From assembly GCA_028725765.1 (NCBI GenBank), contig JAQYRL010000039.1:1-33462 (forward strand): DNA of 33,462 bases. The letters are read 5' to 3'. The notes under the pieces were generated by a model, which made no database searches, was not told the origin of the DNA, and was given only the letters and a program-made list of their open reading frames with translations. Below are positions 22,866 to 32,675 of the stretch, piece after piece. The stretch's first letter is position 1. Each line of letters starts with the position of its first letter. This stretch comes from Clostridiales bacterium. Lineage in GTDB: Bacteria > Bacillota > Clostridia > Peptostreptococcales > Anaerovoracaceae. The translations under genes were made by a program, and so were the position numbers.

Positions 22866-23935
22866 ATCTTCTCCGTAGCATCTCCTGAACTACAACTCAA
22901 ACTCAAGTCTCCCATCTTTTTAAGTTCTTCAGGATTATTCTTGTATTTTTTTATGATATCTATAATTTTGTTAACGTCAATATCTTTTTCCTCTATTAGA
23001 ATCGCTCCTCCACGATCAGAAACGGATTTTGCATTATAATACTGATGATTATCAGTAGCCCAAGGAAATGGAATCAAGATTGATGGCCTACCTGCAACAT
23101 TAATCTCGCTCATACTCAATGCTCCTGCTCTGCAGATTATCAAATCTGCCGCTGAAATAAGATCAGGCATATCATCAGAAAACCCCATGACACTAACGTG
23201 ATTATTCTCCAAAAGGCCTTTTTCATCTAGACTTTTTTTTACATCTTCATAGTTTTTGTGGCCCGTTATAAAGGAAATGCTGTACTCAGGTTCATCCTTT
23301 AGCCAATCTATTATTCCCTCTGCCAGACTATTTATTGCTCCAGCACCAAGGCTTCCTCCCATCATCAAAACATGGAAACTTTCTATAGGTATGCCAAGCT
23401 TCTTTCGTGAATTTTCTCTATCAATAGTAAAAAACTCTTTTCTTACAGGGTTGCCAGTGTAGACGTGCTTTTGCGGTTGTTTAAAGTACGATGTTGCTTC
23501 GGGGTATGCTAGAAATACTTTGTTGACAAATCTTTCTAGGGTTCTGTTTGCAGATCCTGGAAATGCATTTTGCTCGTGTATATAGCATGGAACCTTTTCG
23601 AGTCTTGAAGCAATTATCACCGGAAAAGATACATATCCACCTGTACCTATTACGCAATCAGGTTTAAATCTTCTTATTATTCTGCGGCTCTTTGCAATTC
23701 CCTTCAAAACAGCTGAAGTCAATTTCATAATTCCTAGAGGATTCTTTTCAAACCATCTTCCTGAAATCTGTTCAAACTTATATCCGTGCTCTGGAACGAT
23801 TTTTCCTTCCATCGTCATATCCATGCCAATGTAAAGAATGTCAGAATCTGGTTCTTTCTCCATTATTTTGTCAGCTATTGCAAGTGCAGGGAAAATGTGT
23901 CCTCCTGAACCGCCTCCGCTAATTATTGCCCTCAT
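22838..23935 (-). CDS. murG: MurG lipid II synthase
   Basis: A 365-residue peripheral membrane glycosyltransferase that adds GlcNAc to lipid I to give lipid II. The N-terminal glycine loop GGGSGGHIFPALAIA, the second loop GGSLGAGAINS and the UDP-GlcNAc site region ICRAGALSMSEI are present. I set the start at 23935 (MRAIISGGG) since GGAG lies 8 bases upstream; the track start six codons earlier has no site. It overlaps ftsQ. Confidence 0.96.
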   Translation of the reverse strand: MRAIISGGGSGGHIFPALAIADKIMEKEPDSDILYIGMDMTMEGKIVPEHGYKFEQISGRWFEKNPLGIMKLTSAVLKGIAKSRRIIRRFKPDCVIGTGGYVSFPVIIASRLEKVPCYIHEQNAFPGSANRTLERFVNKVFLAYPEATSYFKQPQKHVYTGNPVRKEFFTIDRENSRKKLGIPIESFHVLMMGGSLGAGAINSLAEGIIDWLKDEPEYSISFITGHKNYEDVKKSLDEKGLLENNHVSVMGFSDDMPDLISAADLIICRAGALSMSEINVAGRPSILIPFPWATDNHQYYNAKSVSDRGGAILIEEKDIDVNKIIDIIKKYKNNPEELKKMGDLSLSCSSGDATEKIWDHIAKRQ

Positions 23936-24007
23936 ACGTATTGCTCCATACAATTTTAATTTCTAGCTTCTAATATTTGAATACGCTTGAAATGATAATA
24001 TTTTGTA

Positions 24008-25162
24008 CTAAATAATATATTTCTCGACTGTATAATTTCTTTCTATCGTTCTTTTTTTAGATATGTTCAAAAGTATTCCCGAACAAGTCATAAAAATTAT
24101 TAATGCATTTCCGCCATAACTTATAAAAGGCAGCGCAATCCCCGTCGCTGGCAAACTAGAAGTTACAACGCCTATATTAAATATAACCTGAGCGGATACC
24201 ATTGATACAATCCCGGTTGCAAGCAATGTACCAAACAAATCTGGCGCATTGATCGCTATTATCACGCCTCTCCAGATTAGGATAACGTAAAGAATTATAA
24301 TAACCAATATCCCTATAAATCCGACTTCTTCCCCTATAATTGCCATGATAAAATCATTATGTGGCTCTGGTAGGTACATAGTCTTTTGTATGCTTTTTCC
24401 TATGCCAACACCGAAGATGCCTCCGCTTCCCAATGCCATAAGAGATTGAACGACCTGAAACGAATCACCTGATGCATCCTTAAAAGGATGTAAAAAGCCT
24501 GTTACCCTGGCAAATCTATATCCATCTCTATCTCCAATTATAGCAAAAATTAGTGCAACAGCAAAAAGCGCTCCACCTCCGATTAAAAAAGTCTTATTAA
24601 GACCCGCCACAATGAGCATGCACATTATTATAACGGCAAGTGTCGCCGCAACAGAAAGGCTCGGTTGCTTCATTATTAAAGCACATGCAAGCCCCAAGCA
24701 AATAATGATAGGAAAAAGTCCTTTCAGAGTATTGATTCTCTTAGGCTTTGCAGATATGTATGCCGCCGTCGCTATAATCATGCTGAATTTGCTGATTTCT
24801 CCGGGCATCAATGAGAACCCAAAAATTCTAATCCATCTTGTTGCACCGTTAACAGTAGTACCGGCACCAGCAATTACAATGACCAAAAGGAAGAAACTCA
24901 CACCCAATATTGGTATGGCAAAAGTTCTCCACACATGATAATTCATCTTGGTTGCAAGCACCATGCAAACTAGTCCCATAATAGCGAAAACCACCTGTTT
25001 AATAGCGAAGCCATATGGCGATCCCGACTCACTGATTGAACTGTAAAAACTTGCACTAAAAACAGCCACTATACCAATTAGAACAAGAAGCAAAGTGGTA
25101 ATCATCAACGGAAAATCCATTGGCCCTATTTTCTTTGTTATAAACAGTTTGGTTCTTCCCAT
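24008..25162 (-). CDS. ftsW: SEDS peptidoglycan polymerase FtsW/SpoVE
   Basis: A 384-residue polytopic membrane protein with about ten spans. The SEDS motif with the catalytic Asp is seen in LPEPHNDFIMAIIGEE, and ALPFISYGGNAL stands near the C terminus. It polymerises lipid II into glycan strands together with the class B PBP encoded three genes upstream. GAGGAAG precedes the ATG and the gap to murD is 12 bp. Sequence alone does not separate FtsW from its sporulation relative SpoVE, and the organism's sporulation state is unknown. Confidence 0.93.
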   Translation of the reverse strand: MGRTKLFITKKIGPMDFPLMITTLLLVLIGIVAVFSASFYSSISESGSPYGFAIKQVVFAIMGLVCMVLATKMNYHVWRTFAIPILGVSFFLLVIVIAGAGTTVNGATRWIRIFGFSLMPGEISKFSMIIATAAYISAKPKRINTLKGLFPIIICLGLACALIMKQPSLSVAATLAVIIMCMLIVAGLNKTFLIGGGALFAVALIFAIIGDRDGYRFARVTGFLHPFKDASGDSFQVVQSLMALGSGGIFGVGIGKSIQKTMYLPEPHNDFIMAIIGEEVGFIGILVIIILYVILIWRGVIIAINAPDLFGTLLATGIVSMVSAQVIFNIGVVTSSLPATGIALPFISYGGNALIIFMTCSGILLNISKKRTIERNYTVEKYII

Positions 25163-25174
25163 ATCTTCCTCATA

Positions 25175-26563
25175 CTATTTCTGCATGGCATCAACCCAGG
25201 ACTTGAAATCATCTCCCCGCTGTTCAAAATTATCATACATATCCCAACTAGCACACGCAGGTGAAAGCAATACATTATCCCCATCGCATGCCAATGAGGC
25301 CGCTTTAAACACACAGTCCTTCATAGTTTTCTCTTCATATATTTTGTCAAACCCCTTGGCTCTAACAGCCTTTGCAATATGCTCTCTATCTCTGCCTAGT
25401 AACACAAGCGCTTTAACCTTACCGTCAAATTCTTCAGCCAAAGACGAAAAATCCTGTCCCTTTGAATCTCCCCCCGCAATCAATATTATATTCCCAGAAA
25501 GTGCTCTAAGGGCTGTAATTGTAGCATCCGTATTAGTTCCTTTGGAATCGTTATAATAATGCACTCCATCAATCACTCCAACAGGTTCCATCCTATGCTC
25601 GACACCCTTAAAAGCTTCAACCGCTGATCTTATATCATTTATATCGATTCCCGAGAAATATGCAATCGTTATAGCTGCTAGTACATTTTCAAGGTTATGC
25701 GCTCCGACCAGTTTCACTTCGTCAACCGGCATTATCTCAACTACTTTTCCAGATAAATCGAGTATTTTTATCCATTCATCCTCAACAAAACAGTTAACCC
25801 CTTCTGTATGTCGCCTGCTGAAAAGCACAAGATGACCCGCATATTCTTTTGCCAGTTTTACACAGGTTTCATCGTCAGCATTGACAACAGCAAAATCATC
25901 CTTTGTCTGATTCTGAAAAGCTTTGGCCTTCGCCTTGCCATAAGCTTCCATTGTTTTGTGTCTATTAAGGTGGTCAGGTGTCAAATTCAGAAGAGCTGCA
26001 ACATGAGGTTTGAAGTCCACCGTTGTTTCAAGTTGAAAACTCGAAGCCTCAGTTATCATCCAGTCATCTTCAGAAGCTTCTGTAGATTCAGTTATAACCG
26101 CGGTCCCGATGTTTCCAACAACATGCGTTTTCATCCCGGCCTTTCGAAAAATTTCACCAGTAAGAGTGGTAGTTGTAGTTTTACCATTAGTCCCTGTGAT
26201 TGCAACAAAATGGGCATTGCTCATTCTATATGCAAGTTCCAGTTCTCCTATTACCTCACAACCAGATTCTCTAAACTTTGAAATCCACTCTAGGTTTGGA
26301 TCCACCCCCGGACTTACAACGATTATATCATAAGTCTCCTCTATTGAAGGCTCTGTGCCTAAGTACATTCCAACACCTGAGTTCTTAAAAAACGACAGGA
26401 GCTGCCCGTCGATTTGTTCAACTGTTTTGTTGTCTTGAACCCATACCTTTGCCCCAAGGCGACAAAGAACCTGAGATGCAGCAATTCCACTTCTCCCAAG
26501 CCCTATTACAAGAATTTTCTTATCTTTTGGGTCAAAATTATGTAAATTTTTGTCACTATTCAT
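25175..26563 (-). CDS. murD: UDP-MurNAc-L-Ala:D-glutamate ligase
   Basis: A 462-residue cytoplasmic Mur ligase that adds D-Glu to UDP-MurNAc-L-Ala. The N-terminal nucleotide-fold domain begins KKILVIGLGRSGIAA, the ATP loop is GTNGKTTTTT (about 128), and the C-terminal domain includes YNDSKGTNTDAT and LLSPACASWDMYDNFEQRGDDFK, both MurD signatures. AGGAGG lies 6 bases before the ATG. Confidence 0.97.
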   Translation of the reverse strand: MNSDKNLHNFDPKDKKILVIGLGRSGIAASQVLCRLGAKVWVQDNKTVEQIDGQLLSFFKNSGVGMYLGTEPSIEETYDIIVVSPGVDPNLEWISKFRESGCEVIGELELAYRMSNAHFVAITGTNGKTTTTTLTGEIFRKAGMKTHVVGNIGTAVITESTEASEDDWMITEASSFQLETTVDFKPHVAALLNLTPDHLNRHKTMEAYGKAKAKAFQNQTKDDFAVVNADDETCVKLAKEYAGHLVLFSRRHTEGVNCFVEDEWIKILDLSGKVVEIMPVDEVKLVGAHNLENVLAAITIAYFSGIDINDIRSAVEAFKGVEHRMEPVGVIDGVHYYNDSKGTNTDATITALRALSGNIILIAGGDSKGQDFSSLAEEFDGKVKALVLLGRDREHIAKAVRAKGFDKIYEEKTMKDCVFKAASLACDGDNVLLSPACASWDMYDNFEQRGDDFKSWVDAMQK

Positions 26564-26690
26564 TTCAAGCCTCCTAACGGCTATTTTGTATATCTCTTAA
26601 AATCTTAAAATCCACAATTATATTCAATGTAGATATTTTGAAGATTTGTTCATTCTCTACTATATTGCTGGCTCACTGCATTCAGAAAAT

Positions 26691-27668
26691 CTATATCAAT
26701 GTGCTGCAGTATGCGACTATACATGCAATTCCTGTAATTGCCCAAAACATGAATACAACGTTGTACTCCTTCATTCCGCCCAGTTCGAAGTGATGATGTA
26801 TAGGTGCCATCCTGAAAACCCTCTTTTTTCTTAGTTTATACGATCCAACCTGAATTATGACGGACAATGCCTCAAGCACATATATTATACCTGCTATAGG
26901 AAGGAAGAGTTCCGCCCTCATCATTATTGCCATCACTGCTACAGCACCGCCAAGCGTCATAGACCCTGTATCTCCCATGAATATTTTTGCAGGATATCTA
27001 TTGTGAAATAAGAAACCTAGGCAAGCACCGGCTGTAGCAAAAGCAAATATTGCAGTAGTCCCTTCGTCAAATTTAATTGCTAAAAAGCCAAAAAATATGC
27101 AAACTAGAGTCGTAACCCCTGACGAAAGCCCGTCAAGCCCATCGGTTAAATTAACAGAGTTTACCATAGCTACCATGATAAAAACAACAAAGGGTACAAA
27201 AATCACTCCCATATCAACAAAATCATTATAAAAAGGCACCCAAATTTCAGAGCCATGGCCACTAAATTTGAGCATATACACCGCTATGAATATCCCAAAT
27301 AAAATTTGTAGCGCCAGCTTTTGCCAAGCATTCAGACCTAAATTTTGTTTCTTTGCAATCTTAAGGTAGTCGTCCAAAAATCCAATCAATCCGAATAAGA
27401 AGGAAACTAAAACCATAATTAAACATTGCATCTTATTCTCCGCAAAAATCATCGAGCAGAGAGCAATAGTTGCAAATATTGCGATTCCACCCATAGTTGG
27501 TGTTCCCTGCTTTGATAGATGAGCCTTCGGGCCATCTTCCCTTATGAACTGCCCGAATTGTTCTGTCCTTAGCCTTAAGATTAGCCTCAACGTATAAATT
27601 GCACTCATCAATGCCCCACACGCTATACACGCTATACAGATTGTATAAAACGAATATGATTGGTACAT
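26691..27668 (-). CDS. mraY: Phospho-MurNAc-pentapeptide translocase MraY
   Basis: A 325-residue polytopic membrane enzyme that transfers phospho-MurNAc-pentapeptide to undecaprenyl phosphate, making lipid I. The DGPKAHLSKQGTPTMGG loop, the NLTDGLDGL Asp pair, the FMGDTGS motif and the HHHFE loop (PIHHHFELGG) are all present. AGAGG precedes the ATG. The 127-bp gap to murD is larger than others in the cluster; I see no clear terminator or promoter in it. Confidence 0.97.
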   Translation of the reverse strand: MYQSYSFYTICIACIACGALMSAIYTLRLILRLRTEQFGQFIREDGPKAHLSKQGTPTMGGIAIFATIALCSMIFAENKMQCLIMVLVSFLFGLIGFLDDYLKIAKKQNLGLNAWQKLALQILFGIFIAVYMLKFSGHGSEIWVPFYNDFVDMGVIFVPFVVFIMVAMVNSVNLTDGLDGLSSGVTTLVCIFFGFLAIKFDEGTTAIFAFATAGACLGFLFHNRYPAKIFMGDTGSMTLGGAVAVMAIMMRAELFLPIAGIIYVLEALSVIIQVGSYKLRKKRVFRMAPIHHHFELGGMKEYNVVFMFWAITGIACIVAYCSTLI

Positions 27669-27733
27669 ATCAAACCTCTTTCACATTTCTAAATTTTTTA
27701 TGTTGATTCAATGCCGAAACTCCTCAATAATAC

Positions 27734-29182
27734 TTAAATGCTGAAAATTCCTAGCAATTTATCGACAACATCTTCCATAGCATACATTCTGGATCCTTTG
27801 ACCAAAATCAAATCTTCAGGCTCAATAAGCGATGGAAGTAACTTGAACAAAATATCTTTCTCCGACACAAAAATTACTTTGCACTGCTTGTTATCTTCTC
27901 TAGCTTTGCGAAATGCCGCAGACGCCATATCATCAGTATGTTGTCCAACACAAATCAACATATCCAAGTTTTTTTCTACAACATATTCGCCAACTTCTCT
28001 ATGTACCTTCCTTGAGATATCCGCCCATCCGTTCATCCCTGCCAAAATTGCAATTCTACGTCTGGCTTCAGTGCTTACAAGTGTATCAATTGCACTCCTA
28101 ACAGCTTCAGGGAAAGAACTATAACTGTCATCCATAACCCTGATAACTCCATTGTCCTTAAATTCAAGCCTCATACCTGTTCGTCTAAGTTTATGAAGAG
28201 CCTCTACAGCATCCTTTGAATTTATTCCAACAGCTTCTCCTGCTGCTATTGCAAGTGCCGCATTATATCTATTGTGAGCACCTGGAATTGGCAAATCAAT
28301 ATCCATTGTTTTGTTATCTTCTAAAAATCCAAGTTTGAAGTCTATTCCTTTTTGTCCGTAATCATGGCAATCCGAAATCCTGTAGTCACAGTCTTCTGAA
28401 CTGCCGACCGATATTATTTCATATTGACCTACGATAGTATTCTTGTTAAGCAATGGTGAATCTTGGTTGATTATCAGAAGATCATCTTTATCAAGAAAAT
28501 CAGTGATTTCCATCTTCGCTTTGTAGATATTTTCTTGACTGCCAAGTTGTTCTAAATGAGTAAGACCTATATATGTTATTATACTTATGTCAGGTTTTAC
28601 CCATTCAACTATTTTGTGAATTTCTCCAAGACTTTCCATCCCTACTTCAATTACCGCAACCTCAACATCCATGTCATATTCAAGAACGGTCATGCTTACA
28701 CCTATCAGGCTGTTGTAGTTTTTAATCGGTTTACCTGTCCTGTACTTGCTTGCAGAAACCGCATACACCATATCCCTGGTAGTAGTTTTACCCATGCTGC
28801 CTGTTATTGCGATTTTTTTTGGATTAATTCGATTTAGATGGTACTCCGCTAGTTTTGAAAGTGCATCTGTTGTATTTTCAACCAAAATAATGTTAATATT
28901 TTTTGACGTTTTCTTGGCCTGCAAAACAGCCTTTTCCGCAACATCTTCATCGCTCAAAAACAGAGTTTGGCAGCCACCGTCTATTACTTCTCCCACAAAT
29001 TTATGTGCATCGTGGATTTCTCCAACAATTGCAAAAAAAGCTATACTTTCCTGTTGCTTTGACTCGCTTTGAAATTTTATCGCTTCCCTGGAATCTATAA
29101 ATACTTTTTCGAACTCTTTTGGTCCATCTGCGGTATATATTTGTGCGTTCAAAACTTTTTTGCATTCTTGGATATTAAATTT
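27734..29182 (-). CDS. murF: UDP-MurNAc-tripeptide:D-Ala-D-Ala ligase
   Basis: A 482-residue Mur ligase that adds D-Ala-D-Ala to the tripeptide precursor. The ATP loop is GSMGKTTT in AITGSMGKTTTRDMV, with Met where MurF more often has Val or Asn. The central IEVGMESLGEI and the C-terminal MDDSYSSFPEAVRSA and VLVKGSRMYAMEDVV blocks fit MurF, the last with Tyr/Met in the usual GSR-MEE segment. I choose 29182 (MKFNIQECKK), with GGAGAAA 6 bases upstream, over TTG 29227, which would overlap the pbp stop. Confidence 0.95.
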   Translation of the reverse strand, partial: KFNIQECKKVLNAQIYTADGPKEFEKVFIDSREAIKFQSESKQQESIAFFAIVGEIHDAHKFVGEVIDGGCQTLFLSDEDVAEKAVLQAKKTSKNINIILVENTTDALSKLAEYHLNRINPKKIAITGSMGKTTTRDMVYAVSASKYRTGKPIKNYNSLIGVSMTVLEYDMDVEVAVIEVGMESLGEIHKIVEWVKPDISIITYIGLTHLEQLGSQENIYKAKMEITDFLDKDDLLIINQDSPLLNKNTIVGQYEIISVGSSEDCDYRISDCHDYGQKGIDFKLGFLEDNKTMDIDLPIPGAHNRYNAALAIAAGEAVGINSKDAVEALHKLRRTGMRLEFKDNGVIRVMDDSYSSFPEAVRSAIDTLVSTEARRRIAILAGMNGWADISRKVHREVGEYVVEKNLDMLICVGQHTDDMASAAFRKAREDNKQCKVIFVSEKDILFKLLPSLIEPEDLILVKGSRMYAMEDVVDKLLGIFSI

Positions 29183-29223
29183 CATCTTTTCTCCATTTAC
29201 TTCGCATACCTTTTGTTGCTCAA

Positions 29224-31215
29224 TCAATCAATATAAAGATATACGCTTTCTGTATTGTTTATCTTATTGCCTGGTAGAGGATGCTGTGACTTCACCGTCA
29301 CGCTATCATCTCCAGGATCATTAACAATATTATAATCGATCCCTGCATTTTGAAGGATTTCTTTTGCTTCCTTTATAGTCTTACCAGAAACTGCAGGAAC
29401 AGACTTCTGTGTTTTGTTGAGTTTGTCTCTCTCCTCATCTGTAAGATTAGGTTCAATACCCATATATGGGAACGCCTTTTCGAAAAACTCCTTAATCATT
29501 GGGCCGGCCGTTGTAACACCGAATAGACCGGGTGCTGGAGAATCAACCATTATGATTATTGCAAGTTTAGGATCTTCTACAGGAGCCAAGCACACCATGG
29601 AACCATAAATTTTATCAGAATACACGCCATTAATTGGTTTCTCTGCACTACCTGTTTTTGCAGCGATCCTAACGCCAGGTATTACTACCGTGCGACCATT
29701 TCTCTGAGCCATTAGTTCCATTGCCGCCAAGGTCTCTTGAGCCGTTGATTTTGACAAAACTTTTTTCTTGACCTCAACAGGAAACTTTTTTACAACCTTT
29801 CCATTTTTATCTGTCAGCTCTTTAACCACCCTTGGTTTAAGCAAAATTCCTTCATTACCTATAGCGGAAACTGCTTGACACATCTCTATTGGTGTTACTG
29901 CAAGTCCCTGTCCGAAAGCTATGTTAGCTCTTGTCACTTCGCTTACAGACTCTAGTGCTGGAACAAGTGGGTAAGCCTCACCTGGCAGGTCAATTCCTGT
30001 TTTTTCTGTAAGTCCAAATAAGTTTAAGTATTTGTACAAGCGTTCTCCGCCAAGTCTCTGCCCGAGTGCCACCATAACTACATTGCAAGAATTCGCAAGA
30101 GCCTCTTGCAACGTTTCGTTACCATGAGCAGTTTTGTTATAACAGCTTATTGTTCTATCCCCGACTTTTACCGAGGCATTACAATAAAAGTGTTCATCCG
30201 GAGTTGTTAGTCCTTCCTCAAGGGCCGCTGATATTGTTATAGTTTTTAAAGTTGATCCTGGTTCATAGAGGCTACTTACAACAGGATTAGTCCATAGCCT
30301 ACTAAGATAATCCGCCCTTTCGCTATCACTCATTTTGCTGAAGGCTTTCTTGTCCTCTGGGTTTACGGGAACAGAAGGTTTGTTTGGATCAAAGCCAGGC
30401 ACTGTAGCCATCGCAAGGACATCACCAGTCTTAGGATCCATAACTACAGCTTGAATGTTCTCGGGCTTATATTTCTTAAATCCATTCTTTATAGAAGTTT
30501 CAAGATAATGTTGCAAAACCTCATCTATAGTGGTTACCACATTGAGACCATCTTCTGCCTCAAAATACGATTCAGACCCAAATGTAAGTGGGTCTCCATG
30601 TACGTCACCACTCCTTATCCATCTGCCAGCAACACCACTAAGATATTTATCATATTCAAGTTCAAGTCCACTTCTGCCTTGGTTTTCGCTGTTGACACTA
30701 CCTAGTAAATGTGAAGCAAAGTCACCCATCGGATATGAACGTCTACTTGCTTCAGCAACCTGCATACTAGGTATCTGCAGCTCCTTCAACTTATCAAGTT
30801 GACTTTTTTCAAGATATTGGCTCATCTTAAGAAGGGGTGTGTCGGAATTCAAAACACCCAAAATATCGTTCTTATCATCCCCCGTTATTGATGCAATCTT
30901 TTCTGACAAGTCATCGAGTTTAGCACCCTTATACTCATTTTTCACTATCTGTGGTCTAACCCAGACATTGTATGACATAACGCTGGCAGCCAGTGGTTTG
31001 CCACTTCTGTCATAGATTGTGCCCCTCTTGGCTTCTATTGGCACATCGCCCTTTTGTTGTCTTACAGCCCTATCTCTGTATTCATCAGCATTTATTACCT
31101 GCACCCACGCCAGCCTAAAAACAAGAAATACTAAAGCTAACATCACGTAAATAAACAGGAATGCAATCCTGTTCTTACTGATGTTTCCAGTTTTATTTCT
31201 TTCCACGTGAATCAT
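29224..31215 (-). CDS. ftsI: Class B penicillin-binding protein with PASTA domain (FtsI/SpoVD)
   Basis: A 663-residue transpeptidase with one N-terminal span (about 17-36), the dimerisation/pedestal domain (about 55-210), the penicillin-binding domain and one C-terminal PASTA domain (about 603-663). Catalytic motifs are complete: STLK (Ser321, Lys324), SCN (376-378) and KTGS (520-523). It cross-links septal peptidoglycan with FtsW. PASTA-tailed versions in this position are named SpoVD in spore formers and PBP2/FtsI elsewhere; which applies is open. It follows a terminator and an extended -10 promoter, so it starts a separate unit within the cluster. AAGGGG lies 10 bases before the ATG. Confidence 0.94.
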   Translation of the reverse strand: MIHVERNKTGNISKNRIAFLFIYVMLALVFLVFRLAWVQVINADEYRDRAVRQQKGDVPIEAKRGTIYDRSGKPLAASVMSYNVWVRPQIVKNEYKGAKLDDLSEKIASITGDDKNDILGVLNSDTPLLKMSQYLEKSQLDKLKELQIPSMQVAEASRRSYPMGDFASHLLGSVNSENQGRSGLELEYDKYLSGVAGRWIRSGDVHGDPLTFGSESYFEAEDGLNVVTTIDEVLQHYLETSIKNGFKKYKPENIQAVVMDPKTGDVLAMATVPGFDPNKPSVPVNPEDKKAFSKMSDSERADYLSRLWTNPVVSSLYEPGSTLKTITISAALEEGLTTPDEHFYCNASVKVGDRTISCYNKTAHGNETLQEALANSCNVVMVALGQRLGGERLYKYLNLFGLTEKTGIDLPGEAYPLVPALESVSEVTRANIAFGQGLAVTPIEMCQAVSAIGNEGILLKPRVVKELTDKNGKVVKKFPVEVKKKVLSKSTAQETLAAMELMAQRNGRTVVIPGVRIAAKTGSAEKPINGVYSDKIYGSMVCLAPVEDPKLAIIIMVDSPAPGLFGVTTAGPMIKEFFEKAFPYMGIEPNLTDEERDKLNKTQKSVPAVSGKTIKEAKEILQNAGIDYNIVNDPGDDSVTVKSQHPLPGNKINNTESVYLYID

Positions 31216-31232
31216 GGTAATTGTCCCCTTGA

Positions 31233-31241
31233 ATTATAGCA
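31233..31241 (-). promoter_or_regulatory. Extended -10 promoter of the pbp-ftsZ unit
   Basis: The minus strand reads TG-C-TATAAT (in TATGCTATAATTC), a consensus extended -10, between the ftsL terminator and the pbp start at 31215. The start point would fall close to the AAGGGG ribosome binding site, giving a leader of only about 12-16 nt. No -35 match is evident. Confidence 0.6.
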
Positions 31242-31251
31242 TATGTATGTA

Positions 31252-31299
31252 CAAAATAAAAAGCCAGACAGTATATCGATATTAGCATGTCCGGCTTTT
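31252..31299 (-). terminator. Intrinsic terminator between ftsL and pbp
   Basis: On the minus strand AAAAGCCGGACA...TGTCTGGCTTTT is a 12-bp stem (one G-U) with a 17-nt loop, followed by TTATTTTG. It lies 18 bp past the ftsL stop, inside the dcw cluster. Confidence 0.8.
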
Positions 31300-31317
31300 A
31301 TTCTCTTATTTATTTAA

Positions 31318-31644
31318 CTAGTTGTACGCCTGACTTTTTAGCATAGCCGCAAAGCCCCCCTTTGGCTTATCATTTTCTGTTAAATAAACACATTGTTCAT
31401 CGCCGGGGTAAACCATTCCAAGGTCTTCAATTGCGACTTTTTCTATGTTCTCAATGTTATTGGATGATTTAACTTTTACCTTAAGCGTATCTATCTCGCC
31501 TTGCATATCAGCATTCGTTTTAGAATACTCATTGTTCTCATGCTGTATAGTGGCGTTAAACGCTTCAGCTAAAACCATAAAAGCAAGAACTAGTCCAATC
31601 ATTAGTATGAAAAAGACAATTTTAACTTTTTGTTTTCTAGCCAT
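31318..31644 (-). CDS. ftsL: FtsL-like division protein
   Basis: A 108-residue bitopic protein with a short basic cytoplasmic head (MARKQKVK), one span (about 9-29) and an extracytoplasmic coiled coil (about 32-75), ending with the IEDLGMVYPGDEQCVYL block typical of the FtsL/DivIC family. It would link FtsQ/DivIB to FtsW and the PBP. Its place between rsmH and pbp supports FtsL, though the primary sequence is weakly conserved. The start at 31644 has GGGGGA 6 bases upstream; the track start seven codons earlier has none. Confidence 0.85.
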   Translation of the reverse strand: MARKQKVKIVFFILMIGLVLAFMVLAEAFNATIQHENNEYSKTNADMQGEIDTLKVKVKSSNNIENIEKVAIEDLGMVYPGDEQCVYLTENDKPKGGFAAMLKSQAYN

Positions 31645-31670
31645 CTTAATCCCCCACAATGTCAATTAAA

Positions 31671-32660
31671 CTATATTTTTTCACAGACCCTCATTTTTGC
31701 ACTCCTCGATCTGGGATTTTGTTCAACTTCTTCTTTCGAAGGTAGAATTGGTTTCCCCGAAATCTTTCGTATATCCGCAATTTTCCCACAAACGCAAACC
31801 GGAAATTCTGGCGGACAAGTGCAAGGGTTTGCCCTTTTGCTTATTATGTTCTTTACTATTCTGTCCTCAAGAGAGTGAAAAGAAATTATACAAAGTCTTC
31901 CTCCGAGGTCTAAGCAATCACAAAAATCTGAAACAGCTTTTTCTAGATGTGCAAGTTCCTGATTAACTTCAATCCTAATCGCCTGAAAAGTTCTTTTGGC
32001 AGGATGCGGCCCTTCTCTTCTAGCCCTAGCTGGGATTGCCGCCTTGATAACGTCAACCAATTCCTCTGTATTTTCTATTGGTTTTTCGTCTCTCGCATTA
32101 ACTATGAATTTTGCAATTCTCTTAGACCAAGCCTCTTCGCCATATTTTGTAATGATATTCGCCAGACTTCTTTCGTCATATCCATTTACAACATCATAGG
32201 CAGATAAACTTTCTTCCTTGTCCATTCTCATGTCGAGCGGCGATTTCTTCATGTACGAAAATCCCCTTTCCTCATTGTCCAGTTGGAAGGAGGAAACCCC
32301 CAAATCTAAAACCGCTCCATCTATTTTATCTTTCCCAATCTTTCCCTCAGAACAAAGTTCCCCTAAAACTTCTTTTATGTCCGAGTAGTTATTATGAACA
32401 AAAATCTTTTTACAGTGATACTTGCTTAGCCTTCCCTCAGCTGCTGAAAGAGCATCCACATCTCTATCAATCCCGATAAGAGTGCCCTCCTCGCCTAGTT
32501 TCTCACATATAAGAGCGCTGTGACCACCGCCGCCTAATGTGCCATCCACATAAATTCCATTCGGCTGAATCTTAAGAGTTTCTATAGCTTCTTTCGCCAA
32601 AACAGTTATGTGATTGTAATCTGCGACTTTTTCTCGGTTATTACCGATCTTGGTTGGCAT
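31671..32660 (-). CDS. rsmH: 16S rRNA m4C1402 methyltransferase
   Basis: A 329-residue S-adenosylmethionine-dependent enzyme that N4-methylates C1402 of 16S rRNA. The SAM loop [11 protein letters not shown], the [10 protein letters not shown] block with [16 protein letters not shown], and the C-terminal [12 protein letters not shown] are intact. AGAGG precedes the ATG, 15 bp after mraZ. It is the canonical second gene of the dcw cluster. Confidence 0.97.
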   Translation of the reverse strand: MPTKIGNNREKVADYNHITVLAKEAIETLKIQPNGIYVDGTLGGGGHSALICEKLGEEGTLIGIDRDVDALSAAEGRLSKYHCKKIFVHNNYSDIKEVLGELCSEGKIGKDKIDGAVLDLGVSSFQLDNEERGFSYMKKSPLDMRMDKEESLSAYDVVNGYDERSLANIITKYGEEAWSKRIAKFIVNARDEKPIENTEELVDVIKAAIPARARREGPHPAKRTFQAIRIEVNQELAHLEKAVSDFCDCLDLGGRLCIISFHSLEDRIVKNIISKRANPCTCPPEFPVCVCGKIADIRKISGKPILPSKEEVEQNPRSRSAKMRVCEKI

Positions 32661-32675
32661 CTTGTTTACCTCTGT

